A DNA stretch of 38,342 nucleotides from Chlamydiota bacterium (GCA_013287015.1 JABDEO010000005.1:1-38342); one strand, 5' to 3'. Shown: positions 1 through 8,722, numbered from the stretch's first letter. A program made the numbers and translations. The notes: generated from the sequence alone by a model not told the origin.

Positions 1-1730
1 GTGGCGCTGTGGACTGGATCTGAAAAGAATATCGTCGCTGGTGTAAAAGGTCCGTTGAATGATTTGGTGTAAATTGCATAAAACTTATCGCTTTGTGCAG
101 TAAGAAATGGATAGTCGCCATCTGTCATCAGTCCTTGGGTAGTAAGTGGACCATTTTGAGCGATGTAAGACTCTTCAGATAAGCGTATTTCTTTCACAAA
201 ATCCAAACCTATTCCAGTACTCCCTCCTTGTGGATTTTTCACCTCCTGGTAAATTGCAAGCCAGGCGTCCATCTTGGTATTGTTTGGATCTAATTTGTCA
301 TCATTCCGAAAGTCAAAATAAAGAACTCCTACGCGCCCATTTTTAGCAATCGCTACAAAAGGACCGAAAGCTTGCGGGTTTGCAGCTTGACTAGGCGTGC
401 GGTTTACTTGAACGCCATTTGACCATGTGCAGCCGCCATCTCGCGAGGTCACAATTCCGATTTGTTGAAGCTGGTCGGATCTAAAGGCGCTTGTTTGGTA
501 TGCTACATACAAAAAACCGTTTGCAGGATTGACGTTGTAGGAAGGGACCGTTTGATCATTGCGCATCAAAGAGCCTATGCCTCCTGTAATATGTCCAGAA
601 CCGTCATAAGTATATCCTCCTGTGAAGATCAGGTTGTTAACGAAAGCTGGTGCAACTACTGTCGCTTCAGGCTTCCAATTTTTTCCATGGTTTTTTGAAC
701 GCACCACAGCAATATCAGTAAGCGTATATTGCAAAGGAAACACATCGTTTGTAAATTGGATATCCGTCGCATTCGGCCTCGCATACACTCGCACAGTAAA
801 ATTCAGCCAGTCCCCGCTTAAACGGCGCTTTTTTTTGTTTTTCTTTGGCAATATGACAACAACATTATTGCTTGCATGATTGTCATTCTGAATTCCATTG
901 CTTAAGCCGTTCTGTGTAAGATCTGGGAAAGGATCGTAAATTTGCTGCACTGATGACCAGCTTTTTCCGCCATCCACTGTATAACTGCCCTGAGCATTCC
1001 CATGAAATGAAGCGCTTGGATTGAACGTGGCCCAGACAGCGATTGCACGCCTAGCATTATTGGGATCAGCTGTTATGGAAGTTTTGTCGGAATTAGCAAA
1101 TTGCTGGGTAGGATCGGATATAAATTCCATGCTGGAGAATAAGTAGCGAGGCGCGCTCCACGTTGCGCCATTATCTTTTGAAATGGTCACTACAACTCCA
1201 AATTGATTTTCGGTCCCAGCTTCTTGAGTTGCATTGAGAACGGAAGCGCAAAGATAAAGCCTTTCGCCATCGGCGGCGTAACTTAACCACTCATCGCCGG
1301 ATCTTTGATTTATTCCACATTTACAGATTTGAAAAGGGACTTTGCTTTTATGCCATGTTTTGCCACCGTTGTCGCTATATGAAATGCCTGCGTTTAACGC
1401 CCCGCCATTAGAAATTCGATCTTGCTGCCATGCCGCCACTATATGTTTGTTGCTTTTCGGATTAACTGCAATAGTGGGTTCTACAGCCGATCCATGAAAA
1501 ATTGTAGTCGTTGCGCCATATACTTCTTGGCGATCGAGACATTCATGTGAAACAATGCCTCCAAAAGCCGGTGTTGAGACAGCGATTCCCGCAAAAAAAA
1601 TAATATGCTTCAGACAGGCGCTTAAATGGGAAAAAAGAAAAAAACAGGATTGACAGGATAGGACAGGATAGGATGAATTTATTCGTTTTCCACTGAAATT
1701 CGCATAAATTTTATCTCTATTATCCTGCAT
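1..1730 (-). CDS. Secreted sialidase-like protein with Asp-box (BNR) repeats, C-terminus cut by window edge
   Basis: The minus-strand frame is open from about 1730 to the left edge without a stop, so the C-terminus lies outside the window. Translation shows five Asp-box-like motifs (S/T-x-D-x-G-x-x-W): YSDNGGKTW, ISKDNGATW, TVDGGKSW, SKNHGKNW and SRDGGCTW. These mark beta-propeller blades as in sialidases and BNR-repeat glycosidases. A hydrophobic stretch, HIIFFAGIAVSTPAFG, looks like a signal peptide, so the product is probably exported. The start is a problem: the natural-looking N-terminus would be at 1613, but the codon there is CTG (CTG AAG CAT). The only upstream in-frame ATG (1730) lies inside a repeat (1644-1749) and would add about 39 unlikely residues. 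I cannot show catalytic sialidase residues, so binding-only or other glycan-active roles are possible. It lies next to a secreted chitinase on the same strand. Confidence 0.75.
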   Translation of the reverse strand, partial: MQDNRDKIYANFSGKRINSSYPVLSCQSCFFLFSHLSACLKHIIFFAGIAVSTPAFGGIVSHECLDRQEVYGATTTIFHGSAVEPTIAVNPKSNKHIVAAWQQDRISNGGALNAGISYSDNGGKTWHKSKVPFQICKCGINQRSGDEWLSYAADGERLYLCASVLNATQEAGTENQFGVVVTISKDNGATWSAPRYLFSSMEFISDPTQQFANSDKTSITADPNNARRAIAVWATFNPSASFHGNAQGSYTVDGGKSWSSVQQIYDPFPDLTQNGLSNGIQNDNHASNNVVVILPKKNKKKRRLSGDWLNFTVRVYARPNATDIQFTNDVFPLQYTLTDIAVVRSKNHGKNWKPEATVVAPAFVNNLIFTGGYTYDGSGHITGGIGSLMRNDQTVPSYNVNPANGFLYVAYQTSAFRSDQLQQIGIVTSRDGGCTWSNGVQVNRTPSQAANPQAFGPFVAIAKNGRVGVLYFDFRNDDKLDPNNTKMDAWLAIYQEVKNPQGGSTGIGLDFVKEIRLSEESYIAQNGPLTTQGLMTDGDYPFLTAQSDKFYAIYTKSFNGPFTPATIFFSDPVHSA

Positions 1731-1749
1731 ATCCTGCTCATCCTGTCAT
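1644..1749. repeat. Degenerate AGGATA/TATCCT inverted repeat block
   Basis: The left side has tandem units of the type ACAGGATtGACAGGATAGG. The right side has the complementary units TATCCTGcATATCCTG and TCATCCTG, separated by about 45 bases. The block can fold as a long imperfect hairpin. It overlaps the only in-frame ATG of the sialidase-like gene, so it may have landed in that gene's 5' region. Confidence 0.6.
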
Positions 1750-1764
1750 ATGTATAGTTCATTT

Positions 1765-1861
1765 AGGAACTGTTCAGTAATAAGTTGGACAATTGGATTG
1801 CGTCAAAGCCGCGGGAGCTTTCACGCGATCCAATTGCCCAACTTATTACTGAACAGTTCCT
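1765..1861. repeat. Palindromic element P1 (38-bp arms)
   Basis: Arms 1765-1802 and 1824-1861 are reverse complements with two or three mismatches. The ends read AGGAACTGTTCAGTAATAAG and its complement. The 21-base loop contains CCGCGGGAGCT, an 11-mer that recurs inverted in palindrome P2 at 17722-17807. It has no coding capacity and resembles a MITE or a large RNA hairpin just past the 3' end of the chitinase gene. Confidence 0.75.
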
Positions 1862-1863
1862 TA

Positions 1864-1881
1864 GGCCGGCTCTCACCGGCC
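1864..1881 (-). terminator. GC-rich hairpin after the chitinase gene
   Basis: GGCCGG-CTCTCA-CCGGCC forms a perfect 6-bp GC stem with a 6-base loop, 15 bases beyond the chitinase stop codon. No T-run follows on the minus strand, so a Rho-independent terminator is only a possibility; the adjacent P1 hairpin could act with it. Confidence 0.3.
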
Positions 1882-1896
1882 CTGATTTGTTTTGAG

Positions 1897-3414
1897 TTAT
1901 TTGGGACGAGCGGGATCAAACGCCCAATGAGCCGTACTAAATCCCATGCTGGCCGCCCAAGCTGCAAATGTTGCTGGATCATATGCCTGAGCATCGAAAT
2001 CATCAATGCCTACCGAAACTCTGGCGGGCGTGAAACCATAATTTGATTCCAACCAATTCGCCCAGCCGAGTATCCAGTTTTGCTCGTCTTGCATCGGGTC
2101 GTAATAAGACATTATGTAAAGCCTGTCGACTGCACAGTTTCCGGGTGCAATGGTCGCTGCATCTAAAATGGTTTGAACAACGTTTTGCCAGGGAAAATTA
2201 GGACCGAATCCTGCGTTAGTGCAAAGGCTTGCCTGTAAGCTAGGATCGATCGATTTGAATTGCTTGATTAGCATTCCCACAAGACTTTCCTGCTCAGATG
2301 AGGCATACTCTTCGTAATCAAAATCAACTCCTGCCACTCTGTGAGCGTGACAAAAGTCCGCCATTCCCTGCGCAAACGCATCTACATTCGCTGGCGTTAG
2401 CAAATCCCAGCACTTATCATACATTCCCCCGCTTCCTCCAATGGAAACTTTAACGGCAATGGGAGGTTGTTGGGCTGCGCAGTATGCGGTAAAGGCATCG
2501 AGCTGAGGAAGAGTTAAGTTCCCAAATCCATCCAGCGTAGGTTTGCCGTCGGATCCGAAAGCTAGCGTGCCGACAAAAACATTAAGGACATTGACTCCGG
2601 ATGGGATGACAAATGGAGGGCCGGTGAACCAGCTTGTCCAATCGATGTACCAAGCGGAATGTTCAATTCCTTCTGATGAAGGAGGGGGAGGAGGTGGTGG
2701 AGGAGGTGATTGAGATACAGTAATGCTTTGAATATTGCTGTAAGGGCTATTTCCAGAGGCGTTTGCAGCTGAAACACGATAAAAATAGACGCCATTAGGT
2801 TGGTTGGAGAATGTCTCGGAAAGTATATTTCCTTGAACTACAGTTTGCGGATTAGAGAAATTGCTTGTTGTATCTTGCTGTAAGAGATAAGACGTTGCAT
2901 TGCTGACATTATTCCAAGAGACCGTATAACTCTGAGCGGAAGTCGCTTGGATAGGATTTAAAACGGGAGCGACAGGGATGGAAGGGGGCGGAGGCGGGGG
3001 CGGAGGTGTAAGAGATCCATTAGCTATGGCTTGTAAATTATTGAGAACCGTAGGCGCCGAACGAGGCATGACAATCAATACTGTAAAAGTTGTTGATCCG
3101 CCAGCTGGAATAATCCCTCCGCTTGATGGATTTTGAATAGTCACATTTTGACCATTGACCGTAAATATTCCAGGAGGGGCGTTTGGGCTGAGACTATATC
3201 CTTGAGGCATTGAAAAAGAGGCTGTCCAAGAAGACGTTGGGACGCTTGTAGGGTTTTTAAGGGTGACGGCGGCTTGATAAGCGGTCGCCCAAACAGCATC
3301 GACCTTATATGTTGCATTAAGGGCAAATTCTGACGCTCCTAGAGCGTGTCCTGAATTCAGGTATACGCCGAGTAGTATCATAAAATACGAAAGCGCAAGC
3401 GCTGATTTTTTCAT
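1897..3414 (-). CDS. Secreted chitinase-like GH18 protein with CBM2-like and Fn3 domains
   Basis: The 505-aa product starts at an ATG with a strong AAGGAGG site upstream. Order of parts: signal peptide (about 1-26); a CBM2-like beta domain rich in W, G, T and N (about 28-135); a proline linker (137-144); an Fn3-type domain (about 147-233); a second proline linker (237-245); and a GH18-like barrel (about 248-505). The barrel shows the SxGG strand (KVSIGGSGG, 322-330) and the catalytic DxDxE motif as VDFDYE, with D364, D366 and the acid E368. The family hydrolyses beta-1,4-GlcNAc polymers such as chitin. Modular binding domains and linkers imply action outside the cell on insoluble polysaccharide, possibly host or amoeba cyst wall. 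Activity is inferred from motifs; chitin rather than another GlcNAc polymer is not proven. Confidence 0.85.
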   Translation of the reverse strand: MKKSALALSYFMILLGVYLNSGHALGASEFALNATYKVDAVWATAYQAAVTLKNPTSVPTSSWTASFSMPQGYSLSPNAPPGIFTVNGQNVTIQNPSSGGIIPAGGSTTFTVLIVMPRSAPTVLNNLQAIANGSLTPPPPPPPPSIPVAPVLNPIQATSAQSYTVSWNNVSNATSYLLQQDTTSNFSNPQTVVQGNILSETFSNQPNGVYFYRVSAANASGNSPYSNIQSITVSQSPPPPPPPPPSSEGIEHSAWYIDWTSWFTGPPFVIPSGVNVLNVFVGTLAFGSDGKPTLDGFGNLTLPQLDAFTAYCAAQQPPIAVKVSIGGSGGMYDKCWDLLTPANVDAFAQGMADFCHAHRVAGVDFDYEEYASSEQESLVGMLIKQFKSIDPSLQASLCTNAGFGPNFPWQNVVQTILDAATIAPGNCAVDRLYIMSYYDPMQDEQNWILGWANWLESNYGFTPARVSVGIDDFDAQAYDPATFAAWAASMGFSTAHWAFDPARPK

Positions 3415-3561
3415 AAAAAACCCCTCCTTATAACGATGTTTTCAAAAACATAATTTACGAAAATGCGCCAATTTTTCCAATCAAAAGCGTATAAATTAAT
3501 TCACAGGAGCTTTAAACTACTGCAACATGTTAGCACTTGGGTTAGCATGAGCCGCAAACTC

Positions 3562-3866
3562 TGATTAACGCGAATTTTGGATAAACAATTGCCTTCTCGC
3601 GCCCATGCCGGGGCGCAACATTAAACGTTGTTTACCCCGGGTTCCGCTAGTCGCTCCACCCGGGGCTAATCACGCTACCCCCTGCCGGGGGAAGGAACGA
3701 TGAAGAATGCAAAATTCAATTGGGCTTCTTGTCTTTCCCCCAGGAGGGGGTAGCGTGATTAGCCCCGGGTAAAGCGATTAGCGGAACCCGGGGTAAACAA
3801 CGTTTAATGTTGCGCCCCGGCAGGGGCGCGAGAAGGCAATTGTTTATCCAAAACTTGCGTTGATTA
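3562..3866. repeat. R2 palindromic element, copy A
   Basis: About 300 bp form one large imperfect inverted repeat. The outer ends read TTTTGGATAAACAATTGCC and its complement, then CTTCTCGCGCC. Inner arms are GC-rich (CCGGGGCGCAACATTAAACG, CCCCGGGTTCCGCTAG and GCTAATCACGCTACCCCCTG with their complements). The loop is about 3700-3725. It has no gene and shares its outer ends with copies B, C and D but not their GGGGTCAGGCC core. Confidence 0.85.
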
Positions 3867-3868
3867 TT

Positions 3869-4188
3869 AAAAACTCACCTTACGCAAACATAAACGATTG
3901 CCTTCTCGCGCCCCTCCCGAGACAATTGCAAAAGTGCATTGGCATTTAATAATTAGTGGCGAATCTCAGCTCAGGTTTGATGCGATGACGCGCAGCATTG
4001 GGGTCAGGCCTGACACTATGACACTTTCAGAGCGCCGACGGCGCTCTGAAAGTGTCATAGTGTCAGGCCTGACCCCAATGCAACGTGTCAAAGCGTCAAA
4101 CTCACATTTGCATGTTGTCCAAGACTTTTGCAATTGTCTTGGCGGGAGCGCGAGAAGGCAATCGTTTATGCTGCGTAAGGTGAGTTAA
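3869..4188. repeat. R2 palindromic element, copy B
   Basis: The outer arms contain ACGATTGCCTTCTCGCG and GACAATTGCAAAAG with their complements at the other end. The centre (3995-4081) is a perfect palindrome with 43-nt arms around a single A at 4038. It begins GCATTGGGGTCAGGCCTGAC and continues ACTATGACACTTTC; GGGGTCAGG resembles REP sequences linked to REP-associated tyrosine transposases. The right half carries TGCATGTTGTCCAAGAC, also found in copies C and D. It lies immediately upstream of the nucleotidyltransferase gene. Confidence 0.85.
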
Positions 4189-4210
4189 AAATATCTTGTT
4201 TAGAGCGCCT

Positions 4211-5047
4211 ATGAACGTAAAAGAAATTCCTGAAGTCCAGAATTTTTTAAATCAATTATCTCATTATTTAGAAATTGAAAGCGTCCTTTGCTACGGCTCA
4301 TACGCTATCGGATGCCATGATCAAAAATCCGATGTTGATTTGCTCATTTTTGTTAGGACATTACCTGAGAAAATGGAATTGCAAGAAATTTATCATAAAT
4401 TCAAAGGCTTTCATAACATTGAATTGAAGGAGTTAGATCATTGGAATTCATCCTGGACATTGATGAATGGTTCTCTAGAAGCAATAAGTGGAATAAAGAT
4501 AGAGCCTGGATTCAATACAATAGAGTGGACAGAGACAGTAATGAAAAAACTACTGGAAAATCATGAAATTTCATTTGAAGAGTTTCCTTTTCGGCCTTAT
4601 ACGTTTTTGGGCCTTTTAGAACATTCCCAGTGCATTTACGACAAAAATTCCTTCATTAAAAAATTAAAATCTAAAGTCAGGCCTTTTCCTCTTGAATTAA
4701 AGAAAGCCATTGTGAAGCCAAACTTAGCCATGCTTCAAGATTGCCTTCTAGATTTAGAAGACAATATCGCCAGAAACATCGGAATCTTATCCTATCAATT
4801 CCATATAGGCATGGGTCTCGACTCAGCTACACAGTTATTATGGGTGATTAATGATTATTATGATCCAGCGTCAAAACGGTGTGAGAGAGATTTGTTTAAA
4901 CTCAGACTTTTGCCGGAAAACTTTGAAAAATTTATCTTATTAACATTGCCTAAATGTTATGAAAAGAGAGAAGAATTTTTGCAAAAATTTTTGGATGTCA
5001 AGGAATTTATCGACAAGAAGGTTATCGAATTGGAACTCATTAGTTAG
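4211..5047 (+). CDS. Nucleotidyltransferase-domain protein
   Basis: The 278-aa product begins MNVKEIPEV. The N-terminal region carries a nucleotidyltransferase signature, CYGSYAIGCHDQKSDVDLLIF: a GS motif followed about ten residues later by DxD, as in the polymerase-beta superfamily. Such enzymes transfer a nucleotide to a small molecule, RNA or protein; the substrate here cannot be told. The C-terminal ~150 residues look helical and may be the substrate-binding part. The ATG at 4211 is preferred to the TTG at 4196; neither has a convincing Shine-Dalgarno site. The 3' end overlaps the convergent aldo/keto reductase gene by 8 bases. Repeat copy B sits directly upstream, so transcription may start inside or next to it. 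An aminoglycoside-nucleotidyltransferase-like or toxin role is possible but unsupported. Confidence 0.7.
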   Translation: MNVKEIPEVQNFLNQLSHYLEIESVLCYGSYAIGCHDQKSDVDLLIFVRTLPEKMELQEIYHKFKGFHNIELKELDHWNSSWTLMNGSLEAISGIKIEPGFNTIEWTETVMKKLLENHEISFEEFPFRPYTFLGLLEHSQCIYDKNSFIKKLKSKVRPFPLELKKAIVKPNLAMLQDCLLDLEDNIARNIGILSYQFHIGMGLDSATQLLWVINDYYDPASKRCERDLFKLRLLPENFEKFILLTLPKCYEKREEFLQKFLDVKEFIDKKVIELELIS

Positions 5048-5891
5048 ACATGAATAGTGATGTTATTTCCTGTGTTACAGCTATTGGAAGATCGAAATTA
5101 AAAATCTCAAGATCTTCTTTCATATGTTTATCGGAGCAAGTTCCCGTCAACGGAACAATGCCTATATCCACTAAAACACGAAAGAAAATTTGCGCTGCAG
5201 TTTTCTGATATGTTTGAGCCGCCTCTTGCACTGTTTCATTGGCAAGAATCTGGGGATTCGCTGTAAGAGTCCAAAAACTTTGATAAATAATTTTCCGCTC
5301 TTGGCACCACTTACGAATTTCGTTGTCATAATTCGTATCTTGGTAAAAACGATTTTGTAAAACCGCCGGCTTAATGAAAGCGGCCTCATATAACTGTTTT
5401 AACATTTCTAAATCATAACAGTTGCTTATGCCAATCTGTTTGATTTCTCCCTGATTATAGATTTGTTCCATGGCTTGCCATGCGATCATCGATCGATCAA
5501 TATTTTCTAACGGAGAATGGAGTATCAAGCCATCTACATAACTGACACCAAGATTCTGCTTGGAAACTTCAAAAGATTGGGCTACTTGCTCGCTCAAAGG
5601 AGCTTTTCTATCGTAGGGAATATTGAGAGGGTCTTGACCATTTAAAGGAGTAAACTTGGTTTGAATATACAAGTCTTTACGAGTGATGCCTTCACTGCTC
5701 AGCCTTTGAATAGCCTCTCCGACACCTGCTTCATTGTAATGTTTCGGTTGACAAGCCGTATCAATCCCCCTGAATCCATATTTAACAGCTGCGGCGACCA
5801 AATCAGCGGTTTTATCTTTTTTCCATGCAGAGCCATAGAGCAAGCATGGCATTGCAACGCCAGATAAAGTGGTAATATTTTTCATAGGCAT
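5040..5891 (-). CDS. Aldo/keto reductase
   Basis: The 283-aa product fits the AKR superfamily, which uses NADPH to reduce carbonyl groups. The catalytic tetrad is visible: D44 (GIDTA), Y52 (HYNE), K79 (QTKF) and H125 (LILHSP). ISNCYDLEML near residue 165 matches the conserved IGxSN strand, and the C-terminal third has the expected cofactor-binding layout (TGTCSDKHMKEDL). No signal peptide is seen, so it should be cytosolic. It lies 35 bases downstream of the 2OG-Fe(II) oxygenase gene on the same strand and is probably co-transcribed. An oxygenase plus a reductase suggests modification of a small metabolite, but the substrate is unknown. ATGCCTATG gives two start options three codons apart. 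Confidence 0.85.
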   Translation of the reverse strand: MPMKNITTLSGVAMPCLLYGSAWKKDKTADLVAAAVKYGFRGIDTACQPKHYNEAGVGEAIQRLSSEGITRKDLYIQTKFTPLNGQDPLNIPYDRKAPLSEQVAQSFEVSKQNLGVSYVDGLILHSPLENIDRSMIAWQAMEQIYNQGEIKQIGISNCYDLEMLKQLYEAAFIKPAVLQNRFYQDTNYDNEIRKWCQERKIIYQSFWTLTANPQILANETVQEAAQTYQKTAAQIFFRVLVDIGIVPLTGTCSDKHMKEDLEIFNFDLPIAVTQEITSLFMSN

Positions 5892-5926
5892 AAGGATTCT
5901 TCTTTAAATGCTTTATTAGCAATATT

Positions 5927-6754
5927 TTAAGAAAAGAGATTTGCAAATTCCTTATGAGAGAGATTATAGTTAAATCCAATGTCATGCGTCTGCATGTTTC
6001 CATACACTTTTTTATTGTACATAGGTATGTTTTGAAAGGGAATAAAACATACCATTGAGAAGCGGCCAATACGCGCTGTCTTTTCTGTTGCGACTACGCG
6101 GTGGTATAAGGCTTTTAAATCACCCTTTGACCAAAGCTGAAGCTGTACGGCAGGGATGATGACTGTCTGTTTTTCTTCAACCGGCATCGCTTTCCATGAG
6201 CGTTGCTTAATGCAATAATATTGCAATCCCTCATCGCTTTCAAAAAGGTGTAGAGTAAATCCACCTTTGTCAGCATGAGGAGCTGCAATCTCACATCCCT
6301 CTTGCTGATCGCCAAAATAATGCAAATAACGGAGAATCCAGTAAGGTTTACAGCGCTGAACCTCGTCTAGAAGTCCATTTATGCTATATTCTTCCTCGAT
6401 GGTTTTAGCAAATTCCAAAATAAGCGGCTCCATTCTATCGAGAAGCATCTTAGCGTCATTTAAAAAAGGGAAAGTACGGTTATTTGCGATTTCAGAAAGT
6501 CGTGCATATTGAAAAAGCGTTACATGGAAGTTCTCTTTTAAATCTTTTTTCGACCCTTTTTCTTCTTTCAATTCATAGCCAGCGCCGTCGCCATGATTAT
6601 CTTCAAGAAAAGAGAAAGCGCATTTCTCTTCGCGCGGAAGCTGACAAAAGGTTTTCCATGAAGCGACAGCCCTTTCTACTGTTTCCCGCAAATCCTCAGG
6701 ATAGTCAACATTAAGAAGACCAAGGTCTCGTAATTCATTGATGGAAGTGGTCAT
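5927..6754 (-). CDS. 2-oxoglutarate/Fe(II)-dependent oxygenase (isopenicillin N synthase-like)
   Basis: The 275-aa product has the double-stranded beta-helix signatures of this family: HxD at H160-D162 (APHADKG), the distal histidine H218 (LYHRVV) and the 2OG-anchoring RxS at R231-S233 (IGRFSMV). An N-terminal helical region (PREEK...GYELKEE) matches the DIOX_N layout of isopenicillin-N-synthase-like oxygenases. These enzymes hydroxylate, desaturate or cyclise small molecules. The length is slightly short for the family (usually about 300-350). The start ATG follows AGAGGGG at a good distance. It is first in a likely two-gene operon with the aldo/keto reductase. The substrate is unknown. Confidence 0.85.
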   Translation of the reverse strand: MTTSINELRDLGLLNVDYPEDLRETVERAVASWKTFCQLPREEKCAFSFLEDNHGDGAGYELKEEKGSKKDLKENFHVTLFQYARLSEIANNRTFPFLNDAKMLLDRMEPLILEFAKTIEEEYSINGLLDEVQRCKPYWILRYLHYFGDQQEGCEIAAPHADKGGFTLHLFESDEGLQYYCIKQRSWKAMPVEEKQTVIIPAVQLQLWSKGDLKALYHRVVATEKTARIGRFSMVCFIPFQNIPMYNKKVYGNMQTHDIGFNYNLSHKEFANLFS

Positions 6755-6843
6755 TAGCCCCTCTTTTTTTCTGCAATTTGTAAGCTTCCTAATTTAGGGA
6801 AAATGCGCAAATTTTTTCCAGTCAAAAATTCTGAAATCGTCCT

Positions 6844-7029
6844 TGTAGCGTAGACTTCAGTCTGCGCTTGTTTGCACAGGTTTTAACCTGTGCTTGTTTT
6901 TGCGGGTTTTAACCCGCAAGTCACACTTGCGGTAACTTCGCGCCATCCTGCCTTTGCGGGTTAAAACCCGCAAAAACAAACGCAGGTTAAAACCTGCGTA
7001 AACAAGCGCAGACTGAAGTCTACGCTACA
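6844..7029. repeat. R1 inverted-repeat element, copy 1 (186 bp)
   Basis: Perfect 30-bp terminal inverted repeats begin TGTAGCGTAGACTTCAGTCT. Inside are nested smaller palindromes: CACAGGTTTTAACCTGTG and GCGGGTTTTAACCCGC on the left and their relatives on the right. The centre holds AGGATGGCGC in complement, matching the transposase tail in copy 3. Its right end overlaps the 3' end of the MFS gene by 10 bases and supplies that gene's stop codon. Confidence 0.9.
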
Positions 7030-8285
7030 TGCCTCTCCTTAAATTCGCTTCTAGAACGTAAAGTCATCGCAATAGCTATGCTGCTTGCAGTGGCTAAGGC
7101 TATCCAATACCAGGAAACGCTCGATACCATTCCTGTTTTTTGAAAACACCAAAGAGCTAATGCCGCAGTAGGACTTCCTAAAAGTTGAGAACCTAATGCA
7201 TAACCCAACGAAATGACTCCATAACGAGAGTCAGGAGGAATAAGCCGTTGCGCCCAAGCATGAAAAGGCGCAAAAAAAGCGACGCCAAAAATCACGAAAA
7301 CAACCCTTACTCCAATGACGCCTGCCAGAGACGCTCCTTCTAATGATAAAAGCAAAGGCATGGAGAATAAAACCACCCCTAAAGAAGCTGACAGCATCAG
7401 TTTTTCTCTGGAAACTTTGGAAGCTATCCAACCGAAAAAAGGCAAAGCGCAAAAATCCAAGACCAGCAAATAAGTATTGATCTTCATGATCTCTGTTTTT
7501 GAAAACGTTGACACCAAAGGAATAAACCCATTCATTAAGACAAGCGCCATAGAATAAGTCGCATAAGCGAAACCTGAACTGATCACAATAAGTAAAAGCG
7601 GCTTTCTGTGGGTCCAAAACATGCTTTTTAAGTTGACGAGCGTCTGTGAGAATTTTACAGATGATTGCACTGTTGATTGCACCGTACGCGGGGAACGTCG
7701 AATCAAACAGCCAAACAGACCCGTTATGCATCCACATAGATAGAGAAATCGCCATCCTGGATCGACAACATTATAATGACCAAGTAAAAAGACTCCTAAT
7801 GAAGCTAAAAGATAGCCTCCCATCGTAGAGGCGCTATAAAAACTGCTCAGCAGATCATGGCGCCTTTCTGAAGAATTTTCTAAAAGAAAGATGGCGCCGC
7901 CCATGGTCTCCCCTGCCGCCAGAAAATTTTGCAGGACTCTTCCTAGGAAAAATATTATAGGCGCCAATATGCCTGCTTGCAGATAAGTAGGACTTAATGC
8001 AATGCATCCAGAGACAAAAGACATGCCTGCTAATGTTAAAAATAGAGCATGCTTTCGCCCATAAGCATCTCCAATATAACCAAACACTAGTGATCCAAAA
8101 GGACGAGCCAGCATCCCCAAAGGGATGATTGCATAGGTTAAAATGAGAGCGGTAACAGGATCTTTTTCTGGAAAAATTAAGGGGGCTAGAAAAGGAGATA
8201 AAAACCCAAAAAGCGCTGTATCGTAGTGCTCGAAAAGATTACCGAGATAGGCGCTCCACAGCTGGATTCGAGAAACGGCGGTCAT
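7020..8285 (-). CDS. MFS transporter, metabolite:H+ symporter (MHS/ProP-like) type
   Basis: About 421 aa with twelve predicted hydrophobic segments. The family signatures GNLFEHYDTALFGFL in TM1 and ARPFGSLVFGYIGDAYGRK in the loop 2-3 region (MFS motif A, with RPxG) match the MHS branch (ProP, citrate, shikimate carriers). It should be an inner-membrane proton symporter for an organic acid or osmolyte; the substrate is not readable. I chose the ATG at 8285 because GGAGAGG precedes it and the protein then begins like ProP-type carriers; a start up to 8351 is possible. The last codons, GTA GCG TAG (V-A-stop), come from R1 repeat copy 1, so the natural C-terminus has been replaced. The tail after the last TM appears short but intact. 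Confidence 0.85.
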   Translation of the reverse strand: MTAVSRIQLWSAYLGNLFEHYDTALFGFLSPFLAPLIFPEKDPVTALILTYAIIPLGMLARPFGSLVFGYIGDAYGRKHALFLTLAGMSFVSGCIALSPTYLQAGILAPIIFFLGRVLQNFLAAGETMGGAIFLLENSSERRHDLLSSFYSASTMGGYLLASLGVFLLGHYNVVDPGWRFLYLCGCITGLFGCLIRRSPRTVQSTVQSSVKFSQTLVNLKSMFWTHRKPLLLIVISSGFAYATYSMALVLMNGFIPLVSTFSKTEIMKINTYLLVLDFCALPFFGWIASKVSREKLMLSASLGVVLFSMPLLLSLEGASLAGVIGVRVVFVIFGVAFFAPFHAWAQRLIPPDSRYGVISLGYALGSQLLGSPTAALALWCFQKTGMVSSVSWYWIALATASSIAIAMTLRSRSEFKERHVA

Positions 8286-8378
8286 AATCCTCTCCTCAAC
8301 TAAGTCTTTCGAGCATACCATAATATGGTCTTTAATTTCCAAGATTGACACGATGTATTGCGAGTGGTTAACATTAAA

Positions 8379-8617
8379 TAACGCGAATTTTGGATAAACG
8401 ATTGCCCTGACATTGACGCTTTGGCGCGTATTTTGGGGTCAGGCCTGACACTATGACACTTTTAAAAACGCCAGTATGACACGTTTCAAAGCATTATACT
8501 GGCGTTTTTAAAAGTGTCATAGTGTCAGGCCTGACCCCAAAAATACCCTAGCGCTTTTAAAAGTATCAAAGCGTCAAACTCTCCTTTGCATGTTGTCCAA
8601 GACTTTTGCAATTGTCA
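8379..8617. repeat. R2 palindromic element, copy C
   Basis: It starts TAACGCGAATTTTGGATAAAC, then GATTGCCCTGACATTGACGC (shared with copy D). The central palindrome has arms TTTTGGGGTCAGGCCTGACA continuing CTATGACACTTTTAAAAACG, and a loop with GACACGTTTCAAAG. The right side has TGCATGTTGTCCAAGAC and TTTTGCAATTGTC, as in B and D. The right outer end (TTTATCCAAAA) is missing, so this copy is truncated. It fills most of the gap between the divergent MFS and phosphatase-fold genes. Confidence 0.85.
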
Positions 8618-8693
8618 TCGAGAAATAATTCTATCCCTCCTTCGACTCAAGGCCGGGACGGCCTTGTTACCTTTATCAGTTACATTATCTACC

Positions 8694-8722
8694 TTGATTA
8701 TAAACATTATTTTTGTTAGAAT
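8694..8722 (+). promoter_or_regulatory. Likely sigma-70-type promoter of the EEP-fold gene
   Basis: TTGATT, a 17-base AT-rich spacer and TAGAAT form a near-consensus -35/-10 pair. The -10 ends 31 bases before the ATG at 8754. A small hairpin, AAGGCC-GGGAC-GGCCTT, lies at 8649-8665 just upstream. Confidence 0.5.

Noticed and set aside
4020-4078. Hairpin at 3995-4081 as an ordinary terminator
   Set aside because: It has no T-run, is far too long (43-nt arms), and recurs as the core of a dispersed repeat family.
7231-7755. 174-codon open frame inside the MFS gene
   Set aside because: Shadow frame of a well-supported membrane transporter; low-complexity F/R-rich product and no motif.
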